Notes: generated by a model from the letters alone, not told the origin. Numbered from the stretch's first letter, positions 20,559 to 32,146 are shown. The stretch is 64,000 nt of DNA from Haliscomenobacter sp. (GCA_016713275.1 JADJPL010000008.1:124001-188000), one strand, 5' to 3'. Numbers and translations: made by a program.

Positions 20559-23500
20559 GGATTTTCCTTTCGGAGATTTAGCGCAGATTCTTTGACAGAG
20601 CGTTTCAATCCTTGTTCTATTGGATTTTCCTTTCGGAGATGCAAGTTTCAGCGCGCCAAAAATCGGCGTAACTGCGTTTCAATCCTTGTTCTATTGGATT
20701 TTCCTTTCGGAGAACTCAGGGGAAATCATACTGCCATTCATGTTGAATAGTTTCAATCCTTGTTCTATTGGATTTTCCTTTCGGAGTTGACACCGTAAAA
20801 AAACACGGCCTCGCCGTAATCTAGTTTCAATCCTTGTTCTATTGGATTTTCCTTTCGGAGCTAAAAATCGAGGTCAGGTGGAGATTAAGATTTGTTTCAA
20901 TCAATCCTTGTTCTATTGGATTTTCCTTTCGGAGGCCACGCCAGCGCGTTGACCGAATCAACAACCGAAGTTTCAATCCTTGTTCTATTGGATTTTCCTT
21001 TCGGAGCGGGACAAAGGGCTTATGTTAGCCCCCGAAAGTTTTGGTTTCAATCCTTGTTCTATTGGATTTTCCTTTCGGAGGGTTGCCCCATTACCGGTCT
21101 GGGTGGCCGGGGAAGTGTTTCAATCCTTGTTCTATTGGATTTTCCTTTCGGAGTCGTCAACCTCCATGGTTTTATCCGGGACTACGTTTCAATCCTTGTT
21201 CTATTGGATTTTCCTTTCGGAGAGGGCCACGTTGCCCCAGTTTCCGGCGTCGTAATCTTGTTTCAATCCTTGTTCTATTGGATTTTCCTTTCGGAGCAAA
21301 TGGCGGTGGAAATTTGATTTTTTGACCTGGTTGTTTCAATCCTTGTTCTATTGGATTTTCCTTTCGGAGTTAGGCCCTCCCGCTAGATATTGAGATCCAG
21401 AGTTTCAATCCTTGTTCTATTGGATTTTCCTTTCGGAGATCAGTTCCGTTTTCTCTACTAATCTGAGTATGCAGTTTCAATCCTTGTTCTATTGGATTTT
21501 CCTTTCGGAGTAGCAACATTCTCTGCAAGATCCCCGGTAGGAGTGTTTCAATCCTTGTTCTATTGGATTTTCCTTTCGGAGTTTTGAAGCGGTGGACGGT
21601 GAGCCGGAAAGTATCAGTTTCAATCCTTGTTCTATTGGATTTTCCTTTCGGAGGCCTGTTGGTTTTTTGTGATCATTGAATGAAGGAACATTTCAATCCT
21701 TGTTCTATTGGATTTTCCTTTCGGAGGCCGCTACAATTCCGCGCTAAAATCGCGTTTCGGCAGTTTCAATCCTTGTTCTATTGGATTTTCCTTTCGGAGA
21801 CCGCTCTTGGTGATCCGTTGCGTTTTCCAGTGTAGTTTCAATCCTTGTTCTATTGGATTTTCCTTTCGGAGCCAATCCTTTCTTGCTTGTAACGACTTCT
21901 TCAGTTCTTGGTTTCAATCCTTGTTCTATTGGATTTTCCTTTCGGAGAGTTGGGACTGAAAACGTACAACAGCGACCTATTGTTTCAATCCTTGTTCTAT
22001 TGGATTTTCCTTTCGGAGTTGGTTGATCTGAAGCGGTTAATATCCGCCTGGGATGGTTTCAATCCTTGTTCTATTGGATTTTCCTTTCGGAGGCAAAAGC
22101 ATGTCGGTATTTATTGGATCATTTTTGGGTTTCAATCCTTGTTCTATTGGATTTTCCTTTCGGAACAATGGAGTTGTCCGCTTCCCCAAAAATAGGTTTC
22201 AATCCTTGTTCTATTGGATTTTCCTTTCGGAGAAGGTCTGAATCTTAAGGAATTCTCACTTATGTCGTTTCAATCCTTGTTCTATTGGATTTTCCTTTCG
22301 GAGCCGCCAGCACTCCCGGAGGAAGACAAAAAGGAAGGTTTCAATCCTTGTTCTATTGGATTTTCCTTTCGGAGTTGACTGTCCACGCCTGCTCAATATA
22401 TTCAGTCGATAGTTTCAATCCTTGTTCTATTGGATTTTCCTTTCGGAGAGTTTCCCAGAGGCGAGCATTTACAACAGCTTGACCGGTTTCAATCCTTGTT
22501 CTATTGGATTTTCCTTTCGGAGAGGCCTTGGAAAAAACTACCTCTCAGCTGCAATTAGTTTCAATCCTTGTTCTATTGGATTTTCCTTTCGGAGTCAAAA
22601 CCGCGTTCAGGATTGCATTCAAGTTTCAATCCTTGTTCTATTGGATTTTCCTTTCGGAGAATTTCGGCATCTTGCGAACAGCACCAATACGATTAGTTTC
22701 AATCCTTGTTCTATTGGATTTTCCTTTCGGAGAAGAGATGAGGTGTAGTATCCGCTTGCGGTTGTGCCGTTTCAATCCTTGTTCTATTGGATTTTCCTTT
22801 CGGAGCGGCGCATATCAGTACCCCTATGTTGCTGGCTTCTGGTTTCAATCCTTGTTCTATTGGATTTTCCTTTCGGAGTCGTGGCCACTTCCTCCATCAT
22901 TGCCCAAACCGTATTGTTTCAATCCTTGTTCTATTGGATTTTCCTTTCGGAGCGCACTCAGGGCAATAGGCGCGATCTATTAATTTTGTTTCAATCCTTG
23001 TTCTATTGGATTTTCCTTTCGGAGTTTGAAACTTGAATCCATCCTTGATCTGTTTTATGTTTCAATCCTTGTTCTATTGGATTTTCCTTTCGGAGAAAGG
23101 GGCAGACGCTGTGCCTGCCCCGTAGAAACACCGTTTCAATCCTTGTTCTATTGGATTTTCCTTTCGGAGGCGAGCGTTTCCGACGGCGACAAAGGCGACG
23201 TGGATGGTTTCAATCCTTGTTCTATTGGATTTTCCTTTCGGAGACGCCCGGCGGCCTCAACCACCTTCGCCATGGCTAGTTTCAATCCTTGTTCTATTGG
23301 ATTTTCCTTTCGGAGAGAAGGGGAGGCTGTAGTATACCGTTCCGGGCATTTGTTTCAATCCTTGTTCTATTGGATTTTCCTTTCGGAGGAACTGTTCCGT
23401 CCTTTCCTCTGCGGAGTCCGAAGCTGTTTCAATCCTTGTTCTATTGGATTTTCCTTTCGGAGGCAGTGGCCGTCCAGCCGCCTTCGCTTCCGTTGAGGGT

Positions 23501-25218
23501 TTCAATCCTTGTTCTATTGGATTTTCCTTTCGGAGATAGGTAGATGCCCACGCCTGGGTTGTTGGCGTAGGGTTTCAATCCTTGTTCTATTGGATTTTCC
23601 TTTCGGAGCTCACTTCCTACGCGGACAAACCGACAGTCGCTTGGCGAAGGTTTCAATCCTTGTTCTATTGGATTTTCCTTTCGGAGAGGAAACGGCATCA
23701 GTTCCCATCAGGACGGCAATCGGTTTCAATCCTTGTTCTATTGGATTTTCCTTTCGGAGACGTATCGCTTTTTACGTTTCAAATGCTGCTGGAATAGTTT
23801 CAATCCTTGTTCTATTGGATTTTCCTTTCGGAGAGGGCGTGAGCTCGCTATATGTAGGCCTGGCAGCTGAGTTTCAATCCTTGTTCTATTGGATTTTCCT
23901 TTCGGAGGCGGCTAGCCTGGCGGAGCCTGTGCGCAAGTTCCCGGGTTTCAATCCTTGTTCTATTGGATTTTCCTTTCGGAGCCGGAACGCATTTATCAGG
24001 AAGTGCGCCAAGGCTTGTTTCAATCCTTGTTCTATTGGATTTTCCTTTCGGAGTCGTAATCCATTTCCGGCCAGCTTTCAACAAGAGGTTTCAATCCTTG
24101 TTCTATTGGATTTTCCTTTCGGAGAAAATTCTTGCTACGCATTTGCACAAGCTCCGGATATAGTTTCAATCCTTGTTCTATTGGATTTTCCTTTCGGAGA
24201 GCGCGGTTATGATCAACAGGAAACCCTTTGTTTCAATCCTTGTTCTATTGGATTTTCCTTTCGGAGTTTTGAAGCGGTGGACGGTGAGCCGGAAAGTATC
24301 AGTTTCAATCCTTGTTCTATTGGATTTTCCTTTCGGAGTTGGGCTTGCCGTTTCAGCTTGAATAGCGCATGTTTCAATCCTTGTTCTATTGGATTTTCCT
24401 TTCGGGACAAGCTCCGCGTTCGTCGCTCCGCTCGTTTGTTTCAATCCTTGTTCTATTGGATTTTCCTTTCGGAGTCCACCAAAGCAAAAATACAATATGA
24501 GCCAACCGAGGTTTCAATCCTTGTTCTATTGGATTTTCCTTTCGGAGCCCGGACCCGTGCGCTGAGATTGCCGAGAACGTAGACGTTTCAATCCTTGTTC
24601 TATTGGATTTTCCTTTCGGAGCTGCTCGCCCTTTGTGTGAAGAGAGCTGGTGGAAGAAAAGTTTCAATCCTTGTTCTATTGGATTTTCCTTTCGGAGCAG
24701 CCGCCGATATCGTCTTGGAAATCTTCAAGACGGGTTTCAATCCTTGTTCTATTGGATTTTCCTTTCGGAGTGATTGTTTTGGCGCTTCCAGGGAAACGAT
24801 TCTGAGTTTCAATCCTTGTTCTATTGGATTTTCCTTTCGGAGATTTGCTCTTTATTAATGAGAGCATCCACACTAATGCGTTTCAATCCTTGTTCTATTG
24901 GATTTTCCTTTCGGAGCAAGGTTACCATTCCCCTTAATCGGCATGTTTCAATCCTTGTTCTATTGGATTTTCCTTTCGGAGGCGAGCTTGTATGCCGGAT
25001 TTGTTTCAATCCTTGTTCTATTGGATTTTCCTTTCGGAGGCGGCGACCTTGTTGGGGCGGGGGGGGGGTTTCAATCCTTGTTCTATTGGATTTTCCTTTC
25101 GGAGCTGCGTTGGTTTCAATCCTTGTTCTATTGGATTTTCCTTTCGGAGCCACCTTGGCAGTTGGAAAGCCAACCGGGTTTGTTTCAATCCTTGTTCTAT
25201 TGGATTTTCCTTTCGGAG
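20559..25218 (-). CRISPR. CRISPR array, 65 full 37-bp repeats (type I-B), transcribed leftward
   Basis: On the plus strand each repeat begins GTTTCAATCC and ends TTTCCTTTCGGAG (37 bp). The first full copy is at 20602 and the last at 25182-25218, 65 by my count; a truncated repeat (17 bp) sits at 20559-20575. On the minus strand the repeat ends in ATTGAAAC, the 8-nt handle usual for type I-B crRNAs. That and the cas gene position put the leader at the right end, with the truncated repeat as the distal end. Spacers are mostly 29-41 bp. Exceptions next to the leader are 21, 28 and 8 bp. Variants: a 4-bp insertion in the repeat at 20894, A for the first G at 21690, a changed last base at 22165 and an altered end near 24405. 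One spacer occurs twice (21582 and 24267). Confidence 0.98.
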
Positions 25219-25410
25219 CCGTCCGGCTCCATAGAGGACTAATAATCAAATACATAAGCCCATATTCGAATCTATTATTTTTACCCAATTTGTCAAAGAA
25301 CAGATGCCAGAAACGGTGTTTTGCAGCCTTTTTGCGCATAGATAATCCACTATTAGCCAAAGGATTACTTGCCATTTTGGCGTTGCCCGTCATAAATTGC
25401 CACTTGGAAT
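25219..25410 (-). promoter_or_regulatory. CRISPR leader between cas4 and the array
   Basis: A 192-bp AT-rich gap without a gene lies between the cas4 stop and the first repeat at 25218. On the minus strand it contains TTCTTTGACAAATTGGG about 80 bp before the first repeat, which could be the crRNA promoter region. Leader function is inferred from position; no conserved leader motif was tested. Confidence 0.65.
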
Positions 25411-25986
25411 TTAGCGGGTGCAAATGTTTCGGTAGGTACAAGTTACGCATTTTTGTTTATCCGGAGTGGCTTTGGGGTATTTATTCTGTTGGATTATTTG
25501 AGCGATCGATTCACTTGCCTGCCGGACCAAGCGCTGGTGCTCCAATCCGATAGGCACTTCCACCACACGGTTTTGGCTTCGGGTATACACCAGAAACCCG
25601 CGGCGCACTTCTACGCCAAACGTATCTTCAATCAACCAGGCATAGCAGTAAAGCTGGGTCTGGTAGGTTCGATATATTTTATCTTCGAAAACGGCAAATT
25701 TATAATCCAATGGGGCCATGGTACCATCCTTGAGGGTCAATACCTCATCGACCCGGCCCCGCAACAGGTTATTGGTAAGGTATTGGTCGTCGAGGCGCGA
25801 TACTACGCCAAGGCGCTTGCGCATATACCCTTTGTTACGCTCCAGTTTCTCGTCGTGCAAATGCCGGCCCCGCATGACTTTATAGTTTTTTTCTTCGTAT
25901 TGTGGGATCTTCAGCACATGCTCAAAGTAGGTAAAACGCGGACAAAACAGGTATTCGATGATTTCGGATGGGGTGGTACTAAACAT
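25411..25986 (-). CDS. cas4: Cas4 exonuclease, CRISPR adaptation
   Basis: RecB-type nuclease that trims prespacers and selects those with a proper PAM for Cas1-Cas2. The N-terminal cysteine is in FCPRFTYFEH (residues 13-22). The C-terminal cysteine cluster KCVTCTYRNIC completes the four-Cys iron-sulphur site. The catalytic core is visible as GRVDEVL and PLDYKFA. 191 residues is typical. The gene is the last of the cas operon, 12 bp after cas2, rather than in the more common place between cas3 and cas1. The reading frame is intact. Confidence 0.93.
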   Translation of the reverse strand: MFSTTPSEIIEYLFCPRFTYFEHVLKIPQYEEKNYKVMRGRHLHDEKLERNKGYMRKRLGVVSRLDDQYLTNNLLRGRVDEVLTLKDGTMAPLDYKFAVFEDKIYRTYQTQLYCYAWLIEDTFGVEVRRGFLVYTRSQNRVVEVPIGLEHQRLVRQASESIAQIIQQNKYPKATPDKQKCVTCTYRNICTR

Positions 25987-25998
25987 AATTCTCCGGTG

Positions 25999-26289
25999 TT
26001 AAAGAAATAAAGCCCGGACCTGGCCCGTAACCAGTTTCCGGTCGAAGGCTTGCCCCAAAAGCACGGTTTGTTGTAGTTCTTGCTTTGACATAGGAAACAG
26101 ATAGACTTTATCGCGGTCTGGGTTGATCAACGCTTCCAATTGCAGGTGCAACGCATCTTTCCTGGTTGGCTCCAGTTCCCCCAGAAATACGGAGAGTTGT
26201 ACCCGATACAGCCCGGCTTGCTTGCAACATTTGGCTACCTGGTTACGGGCTTTGTCGTTTTCTATATCGTAAATGACCCAGCAAATCAT
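25999..26289 (-). CDS. cas2: Cas2, CRISPR adaptation
   Basis: Small ferredoxin-fold protein that forms the core of the Cas1-Cas2 integrase. The N-terminus MICWVIYDIEND has the usual Asp at the end of the first strand (residue 8). LYRVQLSVFLGEL matches the second strand and helix pattern of Cas2 proteins. 96 residues. It starts one base after the cas1 stop, so the two are certainly co-translated. Frame intact. Confidence 0.94.
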   Translation of the reverse strand: MICWVIYDIENDKARNQVAKCCKQAGLYRVQLSVFLGELEPTRKDALHLQLEALINPDRDKVYLFPMSKQELQQTVLLGQAFDRKLVTGQVRALFL

Positions 26290-26290
26290 C

Positions 26291-27286
26291 TTATTTTCCT
26301 ATAAGTTCGTTAGCAAAGCGATGTGCGTCCTGCTGCATGGCGTTTGCGCGAGTTTGGTTGCGGCCTTGGTAACGAATGGTTTCCACCTCCAGATAGTGGT
26401 TGAATTTTTCAATCAGGAGTTGTTTACCAGGTGTATCAAGGGCCAACCCATTGGCTAAAACGCGGGTATGACTCTGATTGATTAATTTTCCGGAAAACAA
26501 CCGGAATACCACCCGGTCGGCATATCCGCGGTAGGGTTCTATAAAATCAAAAACCATGCTTTTCTGGTTGTAGTCGTCGCGGTGCAAAAATCCGACATAC
26601 GGATCCAAGCCTGCCAGCATGAGCGCTTTTTCTACCCGGGCATAAAGGATGCCGTAGCCGTAATTAAGAAATGCATTGAAGGGATCTGCGGCCGGACGGA
26701 AGCTCCGCCCCTGGAACCGGTACGCCGGAGGCATTGCTGCACTAAGCGCATCGAAATACAACCGGCCAGCGGTTCCCTCCAACCCACGCAAGGTATCGGC
26801 AATCTGGTCTACCTTTGGGGCGTCGCGCAACAAGCGAATGCTTTCTCCCAGGTTGGCAATTTGGGCGATCCGCTCGTCCAGCAAGGGGTGCAACGTATTG
26901 CGGTGCTTTTTCAAATCTTTTAAAAATCCGGCTTGCTGCTCCAGTTTGGCTACAAGCCAATCGACCACCCTACCCACACCAACGGGGCCCAAGCTGGCTT
27001 CCAGTTGGGCTTTTCGGATCGCGGTGGTGCTCCCCAGCTTGCTATGCCAAATCCGCCCCAAAGGAAAGCCGCTGCTATCCGCGAAAATGATATCGACGTT
27101 ATTCATCAGCGCAAGACGGATCGCATCCGTGCTCAGTGCGGCGCTTGTCGTCAAAATGATGCTGGTTACCTTATGGGCCGCAAAATGCTTAATGTCATAA
27201 CCGCCGCCTGGTTGCGGCAGGCGCACTTCAAACAGGGCGTCCTTGATGTGCAAATATACGCCGTACGTGTTGAGGTAGAGCTGCAT
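26291..27286 (-). CDS. cas1: Cas1 integrase, CRISPR adaptation
   Basis: Metal-dependent integrase that inserts spacers at the leader-repeat junction, together with Cas2. Length is 331 residues. The N-terminal beta domain (LYLNTYGVYLHIKDALFEV) and the helical catalytic domain are recognisable: the first metal Glu is in GLEGTAGRLYFDAL, with later motifs LNYGYGILYARVEKAL and LDPYVGFLH, then DFIEPYR. The family is type I-B/III-like. Frame intact. It lies between cas6 and cas2. Confidence 0.95.
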   Translation of the reverse strand: MQLYLNTYGVYLHIKDALFEVRLPQPGGGYDIKHFAAHKVTSIILTTSAALSTDAIRLALMNNVDIIFADSSGFPLGRIWHSKLGSTTAIRKAQLEASLGPVGVGRVVDWLVAKLEQQAGFLKDLKKHRNTLHPLLDERIAQIANLGESIRLLRDAPKVDQIADTLRGLEGTAGRLYFDALSAAMPPAYRFQGRSFRPAADPFNAFLNYGYGILYARVEKALMLAGLDPYVGFLHRDDYNQKSMVFDFIEPYRGYADRVVFRLFSGKLINQSHTRVLANGLALDTPGKQLLIEKFNHYLEVETIRYQGRNQTRANAMQQDAHRFANELIGK

Positions 27287-27349
27287 GCTTTTTTGCCGGC
27301 AAGGTAAGGGCGCCCATTGTCTATTACCTTGACTGAAGGGAAAGCCCGG

Positions 27350-28033
27350 TTAAACTACCGGTTCGATCGCGCCAAAGCCACGCGAAACGGCCTTTCCAAT
27401 CCCGAGCAAAGGAGGCAATATCAGATTGGTGCGGAACTCCCCCGAGAACGCCAGCATGCGCCTGTTTTTAAACTGCGTGCTGTGCTGTTCCAGATTTGCA
27501 TCTGCAAAAATCCGTTGGTTGGGCTCCAGCCATACACCCATGCCCTTCAGAGCTGCCAGCAGATGGTTGCGCAGCAGGCGATTCAGCTCCTTGCGGCGTT
27601 CTGCGGGCTGGAGGGTCAGGTAGTGTTCAAAGTTCGATTGATTGAGCGCCATAAAGAGCGTAGCAAAACGGTAGTGCCAGAGTTCTTCGACATAGGCTAC
27701 CTCAACCTCCTGGCATTCCAGATTTTTGGCAAGCAGAGGAAAGTTTCGCCCGTCAATATCGATTTCTTTGATTTGCAAAAACAGATCGAGCAGCAAGGTG
27801 GCTCCTTCATTGATGCCCAGCAGCGTTGGCACACCTTGAATGACTTTATACTGCACCAGGGGATACGCATAGCGCAACTCCCCGCCTTCCAGGTGATTGT
27901 GCAAAAGCGGGCTGTGCTCCTGAAATACCCGCCCGAAGTAGCCCCGCAGTTTGTGCGCGTCGCGCATTGCCAGGCGGAGTTCGGGGAAGGAGAGGTGGGT
28001 GATGCGTGGCATGGTGGTTTGGATTTGTGTCAT
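27350..28033 (-). CDS. cas6: Cas6 pre-crRNA endonuclease
   Basis: RAMP-fold ribonuclease that cuts the repeat transcript to leave the ATTGAAAC handle. The C-terminal glycine-rich loop GIGKAVSRGFGAIEPV is characteristic of Cas6. Histidines in the N-terminal half (HNHLEGGELRY) are candidates for catalysis. I chose ATG 28033 (MTQIQTTMPRI) because it overlaps the cas3 end by only a few bases after the in-frame GTG at 28045. About 228 residues. Frame intact, and no other processing nuclease is seen in the locus. Confidence 0.85.
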   Translation of the reverse strand: MTQIQTTMPRITHLSFPELRLAMRDAHKLRGYFGRVFQEHSPLLHNHLEGGELRYAYPLVQYKVIQGVPTLLGINEGATLLLDLFLQIKEIDIDGRNFPLLAKNLECQEVEVAYVEELWHYRFATLFMALNQSNFEHYLTLQPAERRKELNRLLRNHLLAALKGMGVWLEPNQRIFADANLEQHSTQFKNRRMLAFSGEFRTNLILPPLLGIGKAVSRGFGAIEPVV

Positions 28034-28038
28034 GATAT

Positions 28039-30524
28039 TTAACACTGTTGAGCCGCATGCATGGGAACTTCCTCTTCTTTCTTATATCCTGTCACAAGAT
28101 CATAGCAGGCTGGATACTCGTCAGTTCCAAGATATACGATGGCTTTATTTTTGCCTTTGTATTCCTCTGGCAGTATGTAATCCGGGAATTGTACAACGTA
28201 CTGAAGAAGCTCCGGGCGGAGTTTTCTCAATGCTTTTTGCGATCCCAGCGATCTTTCACTGTTTCCTAAAATTTCCTTATACCTTCTCCATAAATCGGCT
28301 GATTGATCATTGAAGTCAATAAAGACGCTGTGGGTAACCCATTTTTGTTCAATGACTTTGAATTTATCACTGACCGTTGCAAATTGTAGCCTTTTCATGT
28401 GTTCTATCAACTCCGAATGCGCGCTATTGTCCGCTACTTTCTCTCTTACCTGTTGCGCATAAGCCTCATTGAGATAATAAAACGCTCTTTCAGGGATAAT
28501 GTCGGATTCAAGGCGGCTTACAGCTTGATCAATAACTCTTCGGGTAGCGTGAATAAGCACATCGTCGTATATTTTATTCCAGCCCTTCTCCATTTCAAAA
28601 AGGCGCACCTCGCCTTTGCCTTTTAGTCCGTTTCGGTTACAGCGGCCTGCCGATTGATTAATGCTGTCCAAAGGAGCAAAATCTCTGTACACAATATCCA
28701 GGTCAATATCTACGCCGGCCTCCACTACCTGGGTAGAAACCACAATGAGTTGTTTTTTTGCTTCCTCCTTCACCATGCGCTTTAATTTGATCAATACGTT
28801 GCTTTCTCAATACGGGTAATACTGCGGCTGATAGATATACCATTTCAGCCTCCGGATTGTCTTTGCGAAGCTGATGAAACAAATCCTGTGAAGCCTTGAC
28901 TTTGTTCAGAATAAAAAGGAAAGATTTATCCCGGTTGAATTCCAGAACGCGCTGAAAATCCGGGATGAGTTCTTCCAGGGGTAGTCTTCCTTTCTTCCAA
29001 AGGGATACATCCATTTGGATGCGATTCATTCCGGTGAAAAAGCTTCTGGTTCGTTCCTTTGAGGGATCCGTGAGTTCTACCACTTCCTTTTCCTTGATGA
29101 GAAAGGGTTGTGTTGCCGTCACGAACACAAAGCGGGTATCAAAATAATCATGCATGGCCTGAAACATCGCTTCTACCGTTTCAAAATACTTGGCCTCAAT
29201 ATTCTGTACCTCATCCAGGATGATGACAGCATTGGTCATGTTGTGAAACTTGCGCAATTTCCGGTTGCGATTGGAAAATAGAGTTTCCAGCAACTGTACA
29301 AAGGTGGTTACTGTAAAAGGGTATTCCCAGCCTTCTGTGAAATACTCCTTTTCTGAATCCGATAATTCATTGTTGTCGCTTTTCCGTTCCGGCCAATCCG
29401 ATAAATAATGGTGGCGGGCCAGATATCCGTCATTCACGCCGGCAGCTTTCAAGATTTCTTCCAAAATAGCCGCATTCTGGTCAATTACAGAAGTAAAGGG
29501 AAGGCAATAAATGATTCTGGGCGTGTATCCCTTGCGCTCCGCAATCTGGTTCTGCAAGACAAAAGCAGCATTGAATGCTGTAAGCGTTTTACCCAGCCCG
29601 GTCGGTAGAGTAATAGAGTAAAAGGCGCATCGGGGTGATCCCGAACGTGGCGTTCAACCAGTTGAAAGGCTTCTTCCCGCAAGCGGTCAATAGGCTTGAT
29701 TTCCTTGCCTGCAAAAAGCAATAGACTTATAATGCGATACGGTGTCCGTCCGAAAAAGCTGTTGCTCGCCTATCTGACTGCGGCTTTCACCACCAAGCAT
29801 TAGGTCGCCTTTATCGGCAGCCAAGAGCAAAGAGAATAAGAAGAGGGTGAGGAGGTAGGGATGGAGATTGGGAGCGGGGAGAAAATCTTCCATCTCCAGG
29901 CTAATCATGAGTTTAGCTCCATTGAATTTTTTCAAAATATCTTCAATGGATTCAGGAAGCAAGAACCCCTGTTGTGATAGTATAAACGCATAATCTGTTT
30001 TGTCGCAATGCATCCACTGAATTGGAATCCTCTCGTTATCACCATTGACTTCAGTACTAAATTCTTCTATGCCGAAGTTGTGAAGATCGCCATGATGTCT
30101 TTTGATGATTTCGAGTAGTATGGTGCTGATCAACAACGGTTCGTTTTTTAATTCCCTTGAACTGCATAGGCTCCTATTGCTGCATGGGATCCCAACTTGC
30201 CGTCTTCCTCCAACTTTATCTCTATTTCCCGTTTACTGATTCTATCATAAAAACTCCTGATGTACTCTTTTGACAAGTCTTTAAACTCTGGATTTTCAGC
30301 AAAAACAGCCTGAATTATTCTGTGCTGAAAAAAATAGTTGATTTTCCGAAATCGTGAAAGTACACCAAGAGTTTTCTCCAAAGTTCCAGCTTTTCCCTTT
30401 CACCCAGAGATATCTGCGTATGCTTTATGCTCAATGCTAAATGAGATATTTTGTCCACCTCTGATAAATGTTTCTCCAGAGTTTGGTGTGGATGAGAAAT
30501 CAGATAGCTAAAATAAGACTGCAT
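28039..30524 (-). CDS. cas3: Cas3 HD nuclease-helicase, five frame shifts
   Basis: Helicase-nuclease that degrades targets bound by Cascade. Reading across shifts gives about 830 residues in family order. The HD nuclease comes first: SYFSYLISHP with HLSEV, VYFHDFGKS, SHAAIGAY and IIKRHHGDLHNF. The helicase follows: Walker A TLPTGLGKT near 29600, DEVQN (Walker B) near 29220, VTATQ, and motifs V/VI STQVVEAGVDID and QSAGRCNRNG. Shifts fall at an A7 run (30328-30334), a T6 run (30144-30149), A5 (29713-29717), A4 (29620-29623) and TTT (28781-28783), counted on the plus strand. All catalytic motifs are preserved, so sequencing error is likelier than decay. The start ATG 30524 overlaps the cas5 end. 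Confidence 0.88.
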
Positions 30525-31239
30525 ACAATGTTTGATTATCAATTTGGATACGAGTGGCCTGCTTTACTTTGGCCATGATGCTTTTCCCTTTTTGGTCCAG
30601 AATGATATCATCTCGATCAGTTACGTTTCTGTCAGTATCCATTTCCAATGCATACTGTGATACCTCCATAATATGATTCCCTTGGGCAGAAAACGCTTGG
30701 TTGTGATCGATTTGGATGAGTTGTCGTCTAGGAAAAACCGTTTGGATAGGCAGTAATTGTTGGCTTTCATCAACATGATAATCAAACTCCCCAATCCACT
30801 GATAATTGGCGAGCAAGTTGGCCAAGCCCAATGTGGGTGTGAAAATGGCCTCCTTGTTTTTGATACAGTGGGACAAATCATTGAAAATATAGACATCTTC
30901 GTGTTTGACAAAAATGCGATACCTCGGGCGATAGATGAACTCCATCATGGTAGGCTTGCGGTTGTCATTAGGCTTCATAGAGCCAAATACCGCTCTCAGA
31001 TTTATGTTGATCTGTTGGAAACTCAATGGTTTTAATATCTGGATACCCACTTGGCATCGGCCCTGTTCAAAGTATTTGAGATAGGCATTACCTTGTTTCT
31101 CCAGTCCTATTATAGCACCGAACAGCCCATACAACGATGTTTTGACAGGTATAGGGTATGTTAGCGCCGACGTTGTGGCGAATATCTTTTTGTAATGCCC
31201 ATACTGTCCCCACAAATCGAAAACGAGAATTTGATCCAC
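30508..31239 (-). CDS. cas5: Cas5 (type I-B) Cascade subunit
   Basis: RAMP-fold subunit that caps the 5' handle of the crRNA in Cascade. The N-terminus ILVFDLWGQYGHYKKIFATT followed by PVKTSLYGLFGAIIGLE is the usual Cas5 signature (the TSxYGLxGA motif). No in-frame ATG lies near the expected start; GTG at 31239, 8 bp after the cas7 stop, gives MDQILVFDLW and is my choice. The open frame extends 25 codons further upstream into cas7. About 243 residues. Frame intact. Confidence 0.86.
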   Translation of the reverse strand: MDQILVFDLWGQYGHYKKIFATTSALTYPIPVKTSLYGLFGAIIGLEKQGNAYLKYFEQGRCQVGIQILKPLSFQQININLRAVFGSMKPNDNRKPTMMEFIYRPRYRIFVKHEDVYIFNDLSHCIKNKEAIFTPTLGLANLLANYQWIGEFDYHVDESQQLLPIQTVFPRRQLIQIDHNQAFSAQGNHIMEVSQYALEMDTDRNVTDRDDIILDQKGKSIMAKVKQATRIQIDNQTLYAVLF

Positions 31240-31246
31240 TGTTTCA

Positions 31247-32146
31247 TCATTTGGGTTGGTAAATTGGTTCAGACAGCTTGAGCCTTTCGTCCTGAATAAT
31301 GGTAATACCGGCAATTTTTTCTTTATGATCTTGCAAAACCTTGTTTAGTTGTGATACATCCAAAGTATAATCATCCACATCGGCCAAAGCGTCTTCTTTA
31401 ACACCTTTGTCAAAGTTGAGTTTCAACCGTTCTACTAAATCACCGATAAAAAACTGAGGTTGCCCGTAGTCTATTTTCAACAAAAGGCGCGGCATATGTC
31501 CTTTTTCGACCGGCTTAATAAGCCCTTCGTACCGTTCCACATTCCATCGATTAGTAGTTTCACATCCTCTTGTGTCAAGTTCGTATGCCTCGCTGCATTT
31601 TCATTGATTACAGCATGAAAGCCTATAAGCCCATAGGTAATATTGTATTCTTCCCGGAATGTCTTTTGGGCTGCCCCTTCGCTGGTAGCAAAAGCACCAG
31701 TACCTTTAATGAAGTTCACATTCACTCTGTTCAGACTCCGTCCCATACCAAATTGTACCGGCCCAGTCAGATTAAACACCTTCTTTTCTTTTTCCTTACC
31801 CCCTTTTCGACTTTAGAGCAGAGACTCCACCAAAAAGCCTCACGTCAATGAACTTGGAAATAAAGTCTTCCTTGTCTTTATAGGATTTGCTCCGTTGATC
31901 GCCGGTCACTGGTTTGTCATCTTCATCGCGGATAAAGATGTCTTTGTTGGGATCCGTACCATTGTAGCCGTTCTCCATCAGGTAATCACGTATGGTTCGT
32001 TTTAGACGAACATCGGTCACAAGACATTGACCATTGGCCTCATCCATTCGCGGGCGGTTGGCATCTAACGGGTCGCCATTAGGATTGCATAGTTTGCAAT
32101 CGTAAAGGAACAAGATTTCGCTGCGTTGAGAAATCACTACGGACAT
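31247..32146 (-). CDS. cas7: Cas7 (Csh2-like, type I-B) backbone subunit, two frame shifts
   Basis: Backbone subunit that lines the crRNA in Cascade. The N-terminus SEILFLYDCKLCNPNGDP and ANRPRMDEANGQCLVTDVRLKR are diagnostic for the Csh2/Cas7b family; DVRLFGGV and LTGPVQFGMGRSLN follow in other frames. Shifts lie in the C5T4 run at 31799-31807 and near 31540. Corrected length is about 300 residues, as expected. The start ATG 32146 (MSVVISQRSE) is preferred to the upstream in-frame Met at 32176. It lies 13 bp after the cas8b stop. Confidence 0.87.

Noticed and set aside
20600..25240. Many overlapping reading frames rich in QSLFYWIFLSE, ILVLLDFPFG and RKENPIEQGLK
   Set aside because: These are translations of the 37-bp CRISPR repeat in different frames, not genes.
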